From NCBI GenBank assembly GCA_030849075.1, contig JASAOO010003548.1:59314-123313 (forward strand): a stretch of 64,000 bases of DNA, written 5' to 3'. The stretch comes from Zelonia costaricensis (taxonomy: Eukaryota; Euglenozoa; Kinetoplastea; Trypanosomatida; Trypanosomatidae). The translations under genes were made by a program, and so were the position numbers. The notes under the pieces are model-generated. The model saw only the letters and a program-made list of their open reading frames with translations. It did not search any database and had not been told where the DNA came from. Positions 30,556 to 40,551 of this stretch are shown here, piece by piece (position 1 is the stretch's first letter; each line of letters opens with the position of its first letter).

Positions 30556-31522
30556 CGCTGAGGGGTTTCGCGTGCGGCGTCTCATAGAGCGCCACCCCCC
30601 CGTCCCCCGATTTGGACGACCTCTGTCATGTACATAGTGGCACTGCGGCCGCGGCCGACCGCTGCTTCTCCCCCTTTTTCTTGCTGTTGCTCACTTCTGG
30701 AGTGTGTGGAACTCCGAGATCAAGAGTAGAGTGTGTTAACGCTCCGTCTGGACTCTACATGGGAAGCGACTCCAGCTGTTGTTGCTGCTGCTGCTACGGA
30801 ACGTGTCACCATGTCGCATGGATACGGTGATGTGTGTTGGCACGCGCATTCTCCCCCCGCAAAAAAAAGAGAGAAGAAACGAGCTTGACTTGAGGTACGC
30901 ACCGTGAAGTGAGGAATGCGCTTATCTCTCTGTTGAGCCACCCTTGCGGAGGTGTGTTGCACCCGGCACACACGTGTGATGCTGTACAGAAGAGCCCGGG
31001 CACGGCTGTCAAAATGGTGCCTCCCACAGCGATACGCGACCTCGTCGTGGCGCGACTGATCTCCGCTATTTTACCCCAACTCCTGTGACGTCTTTCACTT
31101 CTCCACTTCTCACCATCACACGGGGATGCTCACGCGGATGCGTCCACAATCGCATCGTACCCGTCACGCGCTGCCACACTCAACAATTCTGTGGGGTTTT
31201 TCCTTCTTCTCTTCCACAATCTGCGCGTCGCTCACACCCGCCCCTCTCGTACTCGGCTTCTTCTGGCGAACCTTCTTCTTCTTTTTGCGGTGCAGCTCTC
31301 CGTGGAGCTGCTACGTGGCTGCCTACGCGCAAACGTACGGTGAAGTGTGCTCGCAGGCTGTCAACACTACATAGACGTACGTGCAGGTCTGTGGCCGGTC
31401 CCTCACGCCCTCCTATCCCCTTCTCTCTCCACTTTCCATCGGTGCGGCAACGCAGCGTTGTGATCCTTCTCTTCACCCCCATCTCTCTTTCACTGTGGTG
31501 TGTTTTGTATTTGCGCGCACAC
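30556..31522 (+). other. Spacer before the tail-anchored propeller gene
   Basis: No gene. It holds a CTG-type repeat around 30778-30796 and C/T blocks at 31401-31435. A probable acceptor AG at 31454-31455 lies about 68 bases before the ATG. Confidence 0.5.
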
Positions 31523-33409
31523 ATGTCCACACTCAGAGACGGGCGCTTCATCTTCATCCACGCGGACCGCCACACGCTACTCGTCGAGCAGCCGGCCTCC
31601 GCCGCGCCCGCGACGCCTTCGGTGCCCGCCCCATCCTCTGCATCGGCTCACCCTCCGGTGCCGCTTGTCGCGCAGATTGTCTACGGTGGCGCGGTGCAGG
31701 CCTTTGCGCTGAATGCCGCGCAGTCGCACATCGCCTTGGTGTGCCCGGCCGGCAGTGCGACAGCCACAACCTCGGCAGCGGTAGGCCACCTGCGTGGCGG
31801 CAGTCTTGACAGCCCGCGGTCGGTGCTCCGCCTCTTCACTTTCACACGGGGTGGGGAGGTGGGGGAGCTGGTGGATGAGCTCGTGACTGCCGCGGCGTGC
31901 GGGGTAACGTGGGTGGGGGCGCGACATCTCGCCCTCGACGTGCGGCAGGAGGGCCCTTCTGTGAAGGATGGCACGGCCGCGGCGGTGGTTCTGATCGAGT
32001 TCACCAAGGCGCCGGAGAAGTTGAGGTGGGTACGCCAGGACGAGGGCGCGACGGCCCCCGCAGCGGGCCCGGGTGGGGCACTGTGCGACGTGGACCGGAC
32101 CAAGCAAAGCCTGCGCTTCTGGGATGTGACAAAGGGAAAGGTGACGCAGGCCTTCCCACTGCCGAGCCGCCGCTGTCGCCACCGCCGCAACCGCACGGCC
32201 GCCGCCACATGCAGCGACGGCGCGTTTGTGCTGGTGGCGAACGACGACTGGACCGTGCACTGCTTTCACATGAGCCGGCGCGCGGTGCGAGAGCTGAAGC
32301 CGCTCATGACCCAGTTCGAGTCGCAGTCGCTGAACATGGCCAACCAGCGTGGTGGGGAGGCGCCAGCGGAGGCTGGGGAGGACGGGGCTGGCGACGCGAC
32401 AGCAAACCCACCCTGGCCATCGGCGCCCCTTCACGCCGCCACCAGCCACGCGCCGACAGCAGCGCCGACACCGCTGCGGCTCTTCTGTCAGGCTGTCAGC
32501 ACCACGCAGGTCGTCATCGCGCTGAAGGGATCTCCGATGCTGCTGCAGTGCGCCTGCGACCCCACGCCGACCGGCGGTGCCGGCGGGAGCGACGGGGACG
32601 ATGAGTGGTCGGTGGTGGCCAAGATGCGTCTGCCGCGGCGCATGGCGGCCTCGTGCGAGGTGGCTGGCCTCTCCGCGCGTGGCTGCCTCGTGCGGCACTT
32701 CGAAGCTCCCGCCACGGACGACGGGCTGGCAAGCGGCAGCGGTGGCAACAGCCCCGCCGCGGCGCGCGCCTCCAAGACGGTGGCGTACTACGTGCTGCCA
32801 CTGGAAATGAAGGCCACCGGCAAGGCCGCCGTGCAGGCTGTCGCCGTCCCTGCAGCTGACGCGGCGGCCCCTGGCGAGGCGTCCGGTGACGGCGCCGCGG
32901 CCGCAGCACCGGTGGAGTCGGCCGGCGTAGACGGCGGAGTCGCTGCCACAGACGCAACCGAGGACGCACAGACGGAGAGCAAGCGGAAGCGCAAGAAGAA
33001 GAAGAAGACGGCTACCGCAGCAGCTGTTGCTGCTGCTGCTACGCCGGAGGCTGCTGCTGCGTCGACGCCTGGGTCAGGCTCGCCGCTGCCCGCTGGTGCA
33101 GCGAGGGATGCCGGCAAAGGGCAGGCCAGTAGTCCGCTGCAGCGCGCCGTCGGCCGGCTGCTCGTGCATGCCGGCGTGGGCAGCAAAGCCAGCTTTCCGG
33201 ATGCCTTCTCGCGGGAGGATGCGGCTGTGGCAGGGGCGGACGTGGTGGTGGAGGCTTCGACGGCTCCTCCTTCAGCTACCGAGGGGGACGCGCGGCCGGC
33301 AGGTGGTGGTGCGCCGTGGTATTCAAGCGACCTCGCCATCTCGGCCGGCGGGGCGGTGGTGGGCGTGGTGTTGGGGGTGCTAATCATGCGCCGGCTGTCG
33401 CTGTTGTAG
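31523..33409 (+). CDS. Tail-anchored protein with WD40-like propeller, possibly Sec12-like
   Basis: A 628-residue protein. The N-terminal two thirds (about 1-440) have repeated beta-rich segments of propeller type, such as FVLVANDDWTVHCF and RFWDVTKGKV, broken by Ala/Pro/Gly-rich inserts. A low-complexity Ala-rich region with a basic run (SKRKRKKKKK, about residue 487) follows. The last 25 residues hold one hydrophobic helix (SAGGAVVGVVLGVLIM) capped by Arg-Arg, leaving almost nothing beyond the membrane, so it is tail-anchored with the propeller in the cytosol. A cytosolic propeller with a single C-terminal helix is the layout of Sec12/PREB, the ER exchange factor for Sar1. That is a topological analogy, not a sequence match I can prove. 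The start at 31523 is the only AUG in the leader region. Confidence 0.7.
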   Translation: MSTLRDGRFIFIHADRHTLLVEQPASAAPATPSVPAPSSASAHPPVPLVAQIVYGGAVQAFALNAAQSHIALVCPAGSATATTSAAVGHLRGGSLDSPRSVLRLFTFTRGGEVGELVDELVTAAACGVTWVGARHLALDVRQEGPSVKDGTAAAVVLIEFTKAPEKLRWVRQDEGATAPAAGPGGALCDVDRTKQSLRFWDVTKGKVTQAFPLPSRRCRHRRNRTAAATCSDGAFVLVANDDWTVHCFHMSRRAVRELKPLMTQFESQSLNMANQRGGEAPAEAGEDGAGDATANPPWPSAPLHAATSHAPTAAPTPLRLFCQAVSTTQVVIALKGSPMLLQCACDPTPTGGAGGSDGDDEWSVVAKMRLPRRMAASCEVAGLSARGCLVRHFEAPATDDGLASGSGGNSPAAARASKTVAYYVLPLEMKATGKAAVQAVAVPAADAAAPGEASGDGAAAAAPVESAGVDGGVAATDATEDAQTESKRKRKKKKKTATAAAVAAAATPEAAAASTPGSGSPLPAGAARDAGKGQASSPLQRAVGRLLVHAGVGSKASFPDAFSREDAAVAGADVVVEASTAPPSATEGDARPAGGGAPWYSSDLAISAGGAVVGVVLGVLIMRRLSLL

Positions 33410-33981
33410 TGGGTCGAGCGGGGCTGAGATGCCGCTTCATGGGTTTTGTGATGTCTCTTGTGTGTGTGCCTCTAGATGTGCGTGCGTGTGTGCGCGGATG
33501 GCACCGAATAAACGTGTGCGTGCCGGTGTCCTTGTCCCACGGACTCTCACAGAAGCGGGCCGACAACCGCAACCAAAGGAAGTGAAGCTGAGTTGGCGCT
33601 CTCGTATACGGTGCGTGCATCGGATGTCAAGCAGGCTGGCGGCGGTGCCGCGGCACTGGGAAGTCGCGCTGGCACGCCTCAAAAAAAAAAAAAACAGCGG
33701 CGGGCTCGTGCGCTCCCACACAGGGTCTCTCTTCCCCCCTTTTTCTCCATTTTTTTCACCGTCTCTTCACTTCCCCCGTTCTCCCTCTTCCTCCCTGGCG
33801 GAAGAAGCGCATCGCCTTTCGTTGGCCGGGACTACTTCGCCAAAGCGGCGGCCATCACCAGCCTCACCACCACCACCAACACCGCAACCACTACATCCAA
33901 CCCCTCAAAAGAAGATAGAATTGGGTCTCTCGGGCGCTGCGCCTTGCTCTCTCCCGTGTCCTGTTGCGTAGCACGGCGAAC
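33410..33981 (+). other. Spacer before the FOR20-like gene
   Basis: No gene. It contains an A run at 33679-33693 and T/C-rich DNA. The tract 33941-33960 and the AG at 33970-33971 are the probable acceptor. Confidence 0.5.
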
Positions 33982-34365
33982 ATGTCAAGTCAGGAGTCCC
34001 TCAAAGCGGCGATGCGGGAGTCGCTGGAGGCGAACGGCACCATCAGTCACATCAAGGCCGAGCTACGCGCCGCAATCTTCGAGCGGCTTTCGGATGTCGC
34101 TCCCGCTGAGGATGGCCGCAGCATCGCGAACCCACCGGTGCCGCCAGAGAACATGATCATCAACGAGCTCATCAAGGAGTACCTGACCTTCAACGGGCTG
34201 GAGCACAGCCTCGCCGTGTTTCAACTTGAGGCGCGGTCACCAGACAGCCAAGTCCCGCGTCGGGTGCTCGCCGCCGAGCTGAACATGGCTGCCGCCCCCT
34301 CATCGATTCCCCTGCTCTACGCACTGCTGCATGAGGCGCGCCTCTCCAGGGATCTGAGTCAGTGA
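33982..34365 (+). CDS. FOR20/FOPNL-like LisH basal-body protein
   Basis: A 127-residue protein, about the size of human FOR20 (CEP20). The N-terminal helix (LKAAMRESLEANGTISHIKAELRAAIFERL) matches the start of the FOP/OFD1/FOR20 family. Residues 59-85 (INELIKEYLTFNGLEHSLAVF) are a LisH dimerisation motif with the typical I..YL...G...(S/T)...F spacing. FOR20 proteins sit at centrioles, centriolar satellites and basal bodies and are needed for basal-body docking and cilium formation. In this flagellate a basal-body role is expected. The start at 33982 is the first AUG of the frame and lies 11 bases after a C/T tract plus AG. Confidence 0.87.
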   Translation: MSSQESLKAAMRESLEANGTISHIKAELRAAIFERLSDVAPAEDGRSIANPPVPPENMIINELIKEYLTFNGLEHSLAVFQLEARSPDSQVPRRVLAAELNMAAAPSSIPLLYALLHEARLSRDLSQ

Positions 34366-34422
34366 TGCAGCGCGTCCAGGGCTGCGTGCAGAGTGGTGGC
34401 AGTGCTTTGACTTGTGCCGTGC

Positions 34423-34463
34423 GGGCGGGGGCGGTGGGGGCGGTGGGGGCGGTTGGGGGGGGG
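34423..34463 (+). repeat. G-rich repeat with quadruplex potential
   Basis: Five G tracts of 3-9 bases are separated by one to four bases, with the unit GGTGGGGGC repeated. It lies just after the FOR20-like stop codon, in its predicted 3' UTR, on the sense strand. Confidence 0.6.
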
Positions 34464-34674
34464 ACCTGGGCCACATCCCCCGCCGCCCCCGTTTGCGCGG
34501 TGCCATGCGGTGCCACTGAATTGTTGCCTCCCCCCCCATTGGAGGAATTGGACAGGGTGCGGCATCCAGTTGCGCTCTGCCGCGTTGCGACGCCTGCGCG
34601 CTGATGATGCCTCGTGTTTCGTGCGTGACGTGTGGGAGAGATGAACGATCGGGGCCCGCGCGTCTGTGTGCGCC

Positions 34675-34696
34675 GTGTGTGTGTGTGTGTGTGTGT
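34675..34696 (+). repeat. (GT)n microsatellite
   Basis: Eleven GT units in the spacer after the FOR20-like gene. Confidence 0.9.
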
Positions 34697-35295
34697 CTGT
34701 GAGCTGCTGTGAGCGGCCGACTTGACTGGTACACCTGTGCTTCAGGGTGATCATATGACACTGTGGCGAGGGGGCACTACTGCTATAGAACTTTATGAAA
34801 AGAAAGAAGAACAGTGCTCAAAGGCGTACCGTCTGCGCGTGTTGTGTAGCGCAGACGTGCTTCCCAACTTCTCATCTCGATGCCCCAGTTATGGCCTTTT
34901 TGATGTTGTAGCGCTGCCGATGGTCGAGGCTTCTTCGTCCTTCCTTGTTCGCATGCTGACGCGCTTCGCTGACTTGACGCTGCGGCTGTGGTGACGACGC
35001 GCCAAGGAAACGAAGAGAGCAGAAGTACAGCAGCCGTCGCAGGCATCAGCAACGGGCTCGTGCACTTGAACCTGTTCGCGACTTTGTTCACCTTCTCCAC
35101 GACTTCCTCTCACTCACTTTCTTCGCCGATTTGCTTTGGCACGCTTTCACGCGCACGCCGCCCACTTCTGCACGAATCCGCTCGTGTAGCAAACCCCGCT
35201 TTTTCTTGCTTTCCTCTCCACGCCTGCCGCTGACGCTGCCCTTGCCTCTGTCATCCACCGTTGCGCCGCATTCATACACACCTAGCCAATCCTAA

Positions 35296-35326
35296 ACACA
35301 CACACACACACACATACACACACACA
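35296..35326 (+). repeat. (CA)n microsatellite
   Basis: About fifteen CA units with a single T interruption, 44 bases before the CHMP1 start and probably transcribed as 5' UTR. Confidence 0.9.
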
Positions 35327-35369
35327 TTGCAAAACCCTCCGATCCCTTCGGCAAGGGCATTCGTAGAAA

Positions 35370-35984
35370 ATGGGCAAGGACGACCAGATGTACGACATCG
35401 TCTTCAACATGAAGTTCGCGGCGAAGCAGATGAACAAGAGCGCTGCGGCGTCCGAGAAGGCGGCCGAGAAGGAGAAGCTGATGGTGAAGAAGGCGCTGGA
35501 GAAGGGCAACCCCGAGGCAGCCCGCATCTACGCCGAGAACGCGATCCGGAAGCGCAACGAGGGTCTCAACTACCTGCGGCTCGCCTCGCGCCTCGACGCG
35601 GCCACCTCGCGCATTCAGACGGCAATGCAGATGAAGACGGTGACCAAGACGATGTCGACGACTGTGAAAGGCATGGACAAGATTCTCAGCTCGATGGACC
35701 CGATGAAGATCGCAAAGGTGATGGACGTCTTTGAGCAGCAAGTCGGCACGATGGACGTCAACCTCGGCGTCATGGACGCGGCTTTCGAGAGCTCCTCGGC
35801 CGGCACGGTGCCCGTTGGCCAGGTGGACTCGCTGCTCGAGCAGGTGGCCGCCGCCAACAACATCGACCTTAGCACGAAGCTGGGCAACGGCCCCATCGGC
35901 AACAACATCGCCACGCCGGCGCGGAAGCAAGACGTCGACGAGGACGACATTGCGGAGCGGCTCAAGGCCCTCCAGGCTCTGTAA
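35370..35984 (+). CDS. CHMP1/Vps46 (ESCRT-III) subunit
   Basis: A 204-residue ESCRT-III protein of normal length. The basic N-terminal helices match CHMP1/Did2 (FNMKFAAKQMNKSAAASEK, and ARIYAENAIRKRNEGLNYLRLASRLDA). The Met-rich middle (TVTKTMSTTVKGMDKIL) is typical. The acidic C-terminal half ends in DDIAERLKALQAL (191-203), a MIT-interacting motif for Vps4 and Vta1-type partners. CHMP1 proteins regulate Vps4 recycling at the endosome and in membrane scission. The predicted myristoyl-type Gly2 (MGKDD) is visible but no myristoylation is implied for this family. The start at 35370 follows the CA repeat. Confidence 0.95.
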   Translation: MGKDDQMYDIVFNMKFAAKQMNKSAAASEKAAEKEKLMVKKALEKGNPEAARIYAENAIRKRNEGLNYLRLASRLDAATSRIQTAMQMKTVTKTMSTTVKGMDKILSSMDPMKIAKVMDVFEQQVGTMDVNLGVMDAAFESSSAGTVPVGQVDSLLEQVAAANNIDLSTKLGNGPIGNNIATPARKQDVDEDDIAERLKALQAL

Positions 35985-37623
35985 GCGGGTGTGAGGGCCG
36001 AACGAAGCGGTGTGATACTGCGAGGAAGCGACGAGTGCGGGAGGAGGGAAGAGGCATGTAAAGAGCTCCTCTTACACACCGCGATGTCTGCAGCGTGCAG
36101 AGAGGCGCCATTGGTGTGCTACACTCGCGGAGACCCCACCCTCTGAAACCTCATCGCACGGCCAACAACCCGTAGATCGCCGTGCGAGTCAGTGAGGTGT
36201 GTGTGTGTGTGTCAACGCTGTGTTCTCTTAGCAGGGAATGTGAGCGTTCACCTCGCTTGCAGCCCTCCCCTCCGCCCACCTTTTCTCCCGCTCTTCTCTT
36301 CCACCCCGTCTGCTCCTCCTCCTCCTCCCGTGTTGCGGTAGTGCGTCACGCACAGCTTCGCGTCGCCCTGCCCACGCACCCAACACCTGCGCCTTTTTCT
36401 CGATGTGTCTGGCTATGTTGCTCCTTTTCTTTTTGTTAGTGCTCGCCTAAAGTCGTGGTGGCTGGTTTTGCGCTCCCACCGTCCTGCTGGGACATCCTGC
36501 CCTCTATTCGACTCCTCTAGTTCCCCGTGTGGAGATGTGTGCAAGTGATTGTGTTCGTGTGTGTGTGTGTGCCTGCCGGGGTACGCACGTGCTTCCGCGT
36601 CGAGGACGTTGAGGAAGAAGAGAAGCCCCGCTCATGCTACTTGGTCGAGGGTATTGCGCTTGCGTCGTCTTCTGCTCCCTTTTCCTCGTTGTGCCTTTTT
36701 GACGCTCGCACTGCAAGCCCATTTTCAAGTCGTGCGTGCGGTAGTCCCGTGATGTGGCGTGGCTGGACCGGGAGCTGAGCTTCTTTCGCCCCTCCCCCCT
36801 TCTTCCCCCTCCTCCCCTTTCTCTCCATCTCTGTGTGATGGCTGCGTGGGGGTGACGTCGGCGTCGGCGTGCGCGTTCTTCTCGCTTTTTCCTCTGGGGA
36901 GACGGTTGGGCGCCTTCATCGTCTCGGTCTGTCTTCTTGCTCTTGTTCTGATCACGCTGCCATCTTATGTTCGCGATCCCCCCCACCCCCGTCCTCCCCT
37001 CCACTCTCCTTTCCTTGCTTTCCTCTGTGTGCTGCACCCTTTTGCTGGGGCCAGCAATCACCCATCCAACGACGTGCCCAGGTTGCGGAAAGGGAAAACG
37101 AACGCGCAGGCACACTGTTGCGCCGCCTGCAGCTGCGGCCTCTCGTGCACCTCTTTCCTCTCTTGAGCATGCCGGGAAACTGGTGGGCTTGTGACGTGGT
37201 ACAGGTCCAACCCAGCCCCCTGCTACTCATGTGTGGTACTGCGGGGCGCGACGTCTAAATGGCACGTGGTGCGTAGGTTCGACGCGTGGTGTTGTGCTCG
37301 ACACGTCATGCGGCTTTCGACATGCGCAGGCTTCTTCCATAGTCTCTCTCTACCCAACTTCCCCCTCCCTTCCCTCCTTCTCACCCTCGCGGCGCTGCTT
37401 CCAATCCCCACACGTACCGCTGGGATGTGAGTGTTGCCGTGTAGGGCCCACCGTCCACGCATTCCAGAGCAGGCGCGCACAGACACACGCGCCATCTAGC
37501 GCACCGTATCAGCAACACAAGCAGAGCAAACCCTTTCCACACACTCGAGGACACCCTCCCTGATCAGGTTTTCTGTCTCACCCATTCGCCCTCCCCCCCT
37601 CCCCCGTCCCTACGTATCCAGCA
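35985..37623 (+). other. 1.6-kb spacer before GRWD1
   Basis: No convincing gene. It has GT-rich patches (36196-36212, 36556-36572) and many C/T tracts. The last tract (37569-37610) ends in TATCCAG with AG at 37620-37621, two bases before the ATG. Confidence 0.5.
37620..37621 (+). promoter_or_regulatory. Predicted spliced-leader acceptor AG of GRWD1
   Basis: A 40-base C/T tract precedes it, and the ATG follows two bases later. An acceptor further upstream is possible. Confidence 0.4.
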
Positions 37624-39423
37624 ATGAAGCGCGGCGCCAAGCGATCTTCGCGGGACGGCGACGACGTTCCCGGCGCACGGGCGCGCACCAAGGACGCGGC
37701 GGAGATGGCGCGTGACGAGGAGGCGCGGCGGCAGCGCGAGCTGGAGAAGCAGAAGCAGATTGCTGAGCTCGACGAGGATGACAGCTGGGAGGACGAGGAC
37801 GGCGAGTACGAGGACATCGCTGACGATGACGATGAGGAGGAAGAGATCATCGAGGCGAGCGACGAGGACGACGACGAGTACGCTGAGTTCCAGAAGGAGT
37901 CAGCCAGCTCCGGTGCCGGCGCTGCAGCTGCTTCGGCGGCGAAGAAGCTCGCCACAGGTCTCAAGTCCATCTCCTTCAAGGAGGTGGCCGGTGGCGCTGA
38001 CGACGACGAGGCCGGCGGCGGTGCGGCGGGTGATGTGACGGTCTGGCGTGGCGATATCGAGGAGGAGGCAGCCGGCGCGGAGGGGGAGCCCGGGGCGTCG
38101 GTGGCGCTGGAGTTCTCGAACAAGGCGTACGACGCCTTCTTCCAGCTCCGCACCGAGTACCCGTGCCTGTCCTTCGACATCGTGAAGGACAACAAGGAGA
38201 ACCACAACAGGTACCCGCTGTCGACCGTGCTCGTGTGCGGCACGCAGGCGGATGAGGGGGCCCGCAACGAGCTTCTTGTCCTCTACGTGACGAACATGTG
38301 CCGCACCAAGTACGACGTGGCGAGCGACAACGACAGCGAGGAGGACTACATCGGCGACGAGGATGAGAGCGACGGCGAGGACGACGACGAGGACGGCGAG
38401 GAGGTCAACGACGGCGAGCCCGTCGTGCACCACCGCACGATCAAGCACTACGGCACGGCAAATCGCGTGCGGTGCAGTCCCCACAACAACCCAGCCGGTG
38501 GCAGCCAGCTGGTGGCCGTCTGGTCCGATGCCGGCCACGTGCAGGTGTTCGACATCGAGTCGGAGGCGCGGGCGCTGACAGACTTCTCGAACTGGTCCAA
38601 GGAGCAGGCGCAGACGTGGAAGCAGCAGCCGGGCGCGGCGGCACCGGGCAAGAAGGCGCAGCCACTCAAGTTCTGCACGCCGGCGTCGTCGCACAAGACG
38701 GAGGGCTACGGGCTGGACTGGAGCCCGGTGCAGGCGAACGTGTTCGCCTCTGGTGACTGTGCCGGCTCCCTCTTTGTGTGGCAGCCCACCGAGGACGGGC
38801 GGTGGAAGAGCGCGGCGAGCAGCACGGCGGCGGGTGCGATGTCGATCGAGGAGATCCAGTGGAGCCCGACGCAGGCCGACGTCCTCATCTCGGCCCGCGC
38901 CGGCGGCGTCGTGGAGGTGTGGGACACGCGTGACATGCGCGCCTGCAAGATTGCCTTCCAGGCGGACCCGTCGGACATCAACGTGGCGGACTGGAATCGG
39001 GCGCGGCAGGCGTCGCACCTGCTCGTGACGGGTGCGGAGAGCGGCGCCGTCGCCGTCTGGGACCTGCGCCGCATCGCCGCCGCCGAGCCGATCCAGCGCA
39101 TCGCTCTGCACAAGCGACCGATCACGTCGGTGGAGTTCGCGCCGCACAACGAGAGTGTCTTGTCCGTGGCCAGCGACGACGGCCGCTGCACCCTGTGGGA
39201 CCTTTCGCTGGAGCGGGACGCCACGGAGGAGCAGGAGGCGGTGGGCGAGCTCTTCAGCGGGAAGCTGAAGGAGTACCCGGACCAGCTCATGTTCCAGCAT
39301 CAGGGCCTCGTGCACCCCAAGGAGGCGCACTGGCACATGCAAGTGCCCGGCCTCGTCGTGACCACCGATTACAACGGACTCAACCTCTTCCGTCCCATGA
39401 ACTGGAAGTCGCTGATGCGCTGA
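37624..39423 (+). CDS. GRWD1/Rrb1-like acidic WD40 ribosome-assembly chaperone
   Basis: A 599-residue protein. It has a basic start, a highly acidic stretch (about 50-87), then the family's conserved segment around LEFSNKAYDAFFQLRTEYPCLSFDIV. A second acidic loop follows (about 235-263). A WD40 propeller fills about 275-590, including RTIKHYGTANRVRCSPHN, LVAVWSDAGHVQVFDIE, GLDWSPVQANVFASGD, VEVWDTRDM and SVASDDGRCTLWDL. The C-terminal block LVVTTDYNGLNLFRP is a GRWD1 signature. Yeast Rrb1 and human GRWD1 chaperone ribosomal protein L3 and promote 60S assembly in the nucleus. It shares this theme with NOG1 upstream and L37e downstream. Length and order match the family. Confidence 0.94.
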   Translation: MKRGAKRSSRDGDDVPGARARTKDAAEMARDEEARRQRELEKQKQIAELDEDDSWEDEDGEYEDIADDDDEEEEIIEASDEDDDEYAEFQKESASSGAGAAAASAAKKLATGLKSISFKEVAGGADDDEAGGGAAGDVTVWRGDIEEEAAGAEGEPGASVALEFSNKAYDAFFQLRTEYPCLSFDIVKDNKENHNRYPLSTVLVCGTQADEGARNELLVLYVTNMCRTKYDVASDNDSEEDYIGDEDESDGEDDDEDGEEVNDGEPVVHHRTIKHYGTANRVRCSPHNNPAGGSQLVAVWSDAGHVQVFDIESEARALTDFSNWSKEQAQTWKQQPGAAAPGKKAQPLKFCTPASSHKTEGYGLDWSPVQANVFASGDCAGSLFVWQPTEDGRWKSAASSTAAGAMSIEEIQWSPTQADVLISARAGGVVEVWDTRDMRACKIAFQADPSDINVADWNRARQASHLLVTGAESGAVAVWDLRRIAAAEPIQRIALHKRPITSVEFAPHNESVLSVASDDGRCTLWDLSLERDATEEQEAVGELFSGKLKEYPDQLMFQHQGLVHPKEAHWHMQVPGLVVTTDYNGLNLFRPMNWKSLMR

Positions 39424-40551
39424 GCATCGCGACAGGTCACGTGTGTGAGTGTGTGCGTGTCTGCGCCGTGCCTGGGTGCCGCCACGCTGCGTCGGCTCCG
39501 TCGTCCACTCATCTTTTGCACAGCGCCGTTCCGATACTGCAGCCGTTGCGGTGCCGTTGGCTCGCCCGTAGCGATGCACCGACTTCTTTTCGTAAAACGG
39601 GAACACGCGCACGCACACACACTCGCAACTAAGGCGTCCTCTCCTTTGCTTCTGGTGCTCCTCTTTCGTGTGTGGATGTATGTGTGTGTGCGTATGGGGA
39701 GTGTGTTACCGAGTCGTGCCATGCACCCGTTGCGACAGTAGAGTGGACCGTCATGAATGGCAGTCATAAACACACACACACATACATACGTACATGCACA
39801 CACGAAAGAGTACTCTAAAGCGGCTCTAATACACGCCACCCACGGATTCGAATAACTGTGTGACGAGACCGCCACAACCCTCAAAAAATGCAAAAAAGAG
39901 AAACACAGACACACACACACTCAGACACAGACAGAAGTGCTACAGCAAGGCCGTACAGCACCCTAATCATGGAGGTGGACTCCAACAAAGAGGGACTCGG
40001 TGCCAAGCAGAGCACGCGAAGAGGCTACAGAGAGTGGGTGGCGCGTCGAGGAGAAGACTGCGATGTGTTGGCGGCGAGAGAGAGAGCCAGTGCGAGCGAG
40101 AGCCAAGCGCGCTGTTCTTCCCCTGTGCGTGTCGAAATGGGGCACCGCTGCGACTCCGCTGCCAGTGGAGCCAAGCCATCAGGCGACCCGCCTCCTCTTT
40201 GGGGAGGTTTTTGGTTGGTAGCTTCAGCGAGCGTCACAACGGCATCCACGTGCACAGCGGAAGAGATTGTCACGTGCCGCTGCACATCTCTCACTTTCTC
40301 TCTCTCCTTCCACCTTCTCGTCTCCCGCTTCACTGCGCTCTGCGTGGCCTCGGCTGGCGGGCTTCCGGGTGGCTTGGTCGCGCCGCAGAGTTCGCCCCCC
40401 CCGCATCAGCTTTGCACCCCACTTCGCGGAACGCCTAGCCCGGCACAGCCGCCCTCGCTGTCTCGCCAGCCACCACTTTCTTCACTCACAGCCCCTCCTT
40501 CCCGACCCCGACGCACCTCCCGCCTCGCCTCTCAGTACTGCAGTGGCCATC
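39424..40551 (+). other. Spacer before SND3
   Basis: No gene. CA-rich stretches lie at 39768-39802 and 39902-39925. C/T-rich DNA at 40290-40320 and 40470-40533 leads to probable acceptor AGs at 40534-40535 and 40542-40543. Confidence 0.5.

Larger units (their letters stand above)
34366..35369 (+). other. Spacer before the CHMP1 gene
   Basis: No gene. It carries a G-quadruplex-prone run (34423-34463), a GT repeat (34675-34696) and a CA repeat (35296-35326). The C/T tract 35190-35265 and the AG at 35284-35285 are the probable acceptor, placing the CA repeat inside the 5' UTR. Confidence 0.55.

Noticed and set aside
37255..37300. tRNA-like GGTTCGA box
   Set aside because: A B-box-like sequence (GGTTCGACGC) follows TGGCACGTGG too closely for an A box, and no cloverleaf stems can be drawn.
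37900..39618. 572-codon antisense frame opposite GRWD1
   Set aside because: GC-rich third positions on the plus strand keep antisense frames open. The product is His/Arg/Val/Leu-rich without motifs, and the sense frame is an obvious GRWD1. Similar antisense frames at 27075-28424, 46936-48027, 47945-49450 and 52564-53757 are shadows for the same reason.
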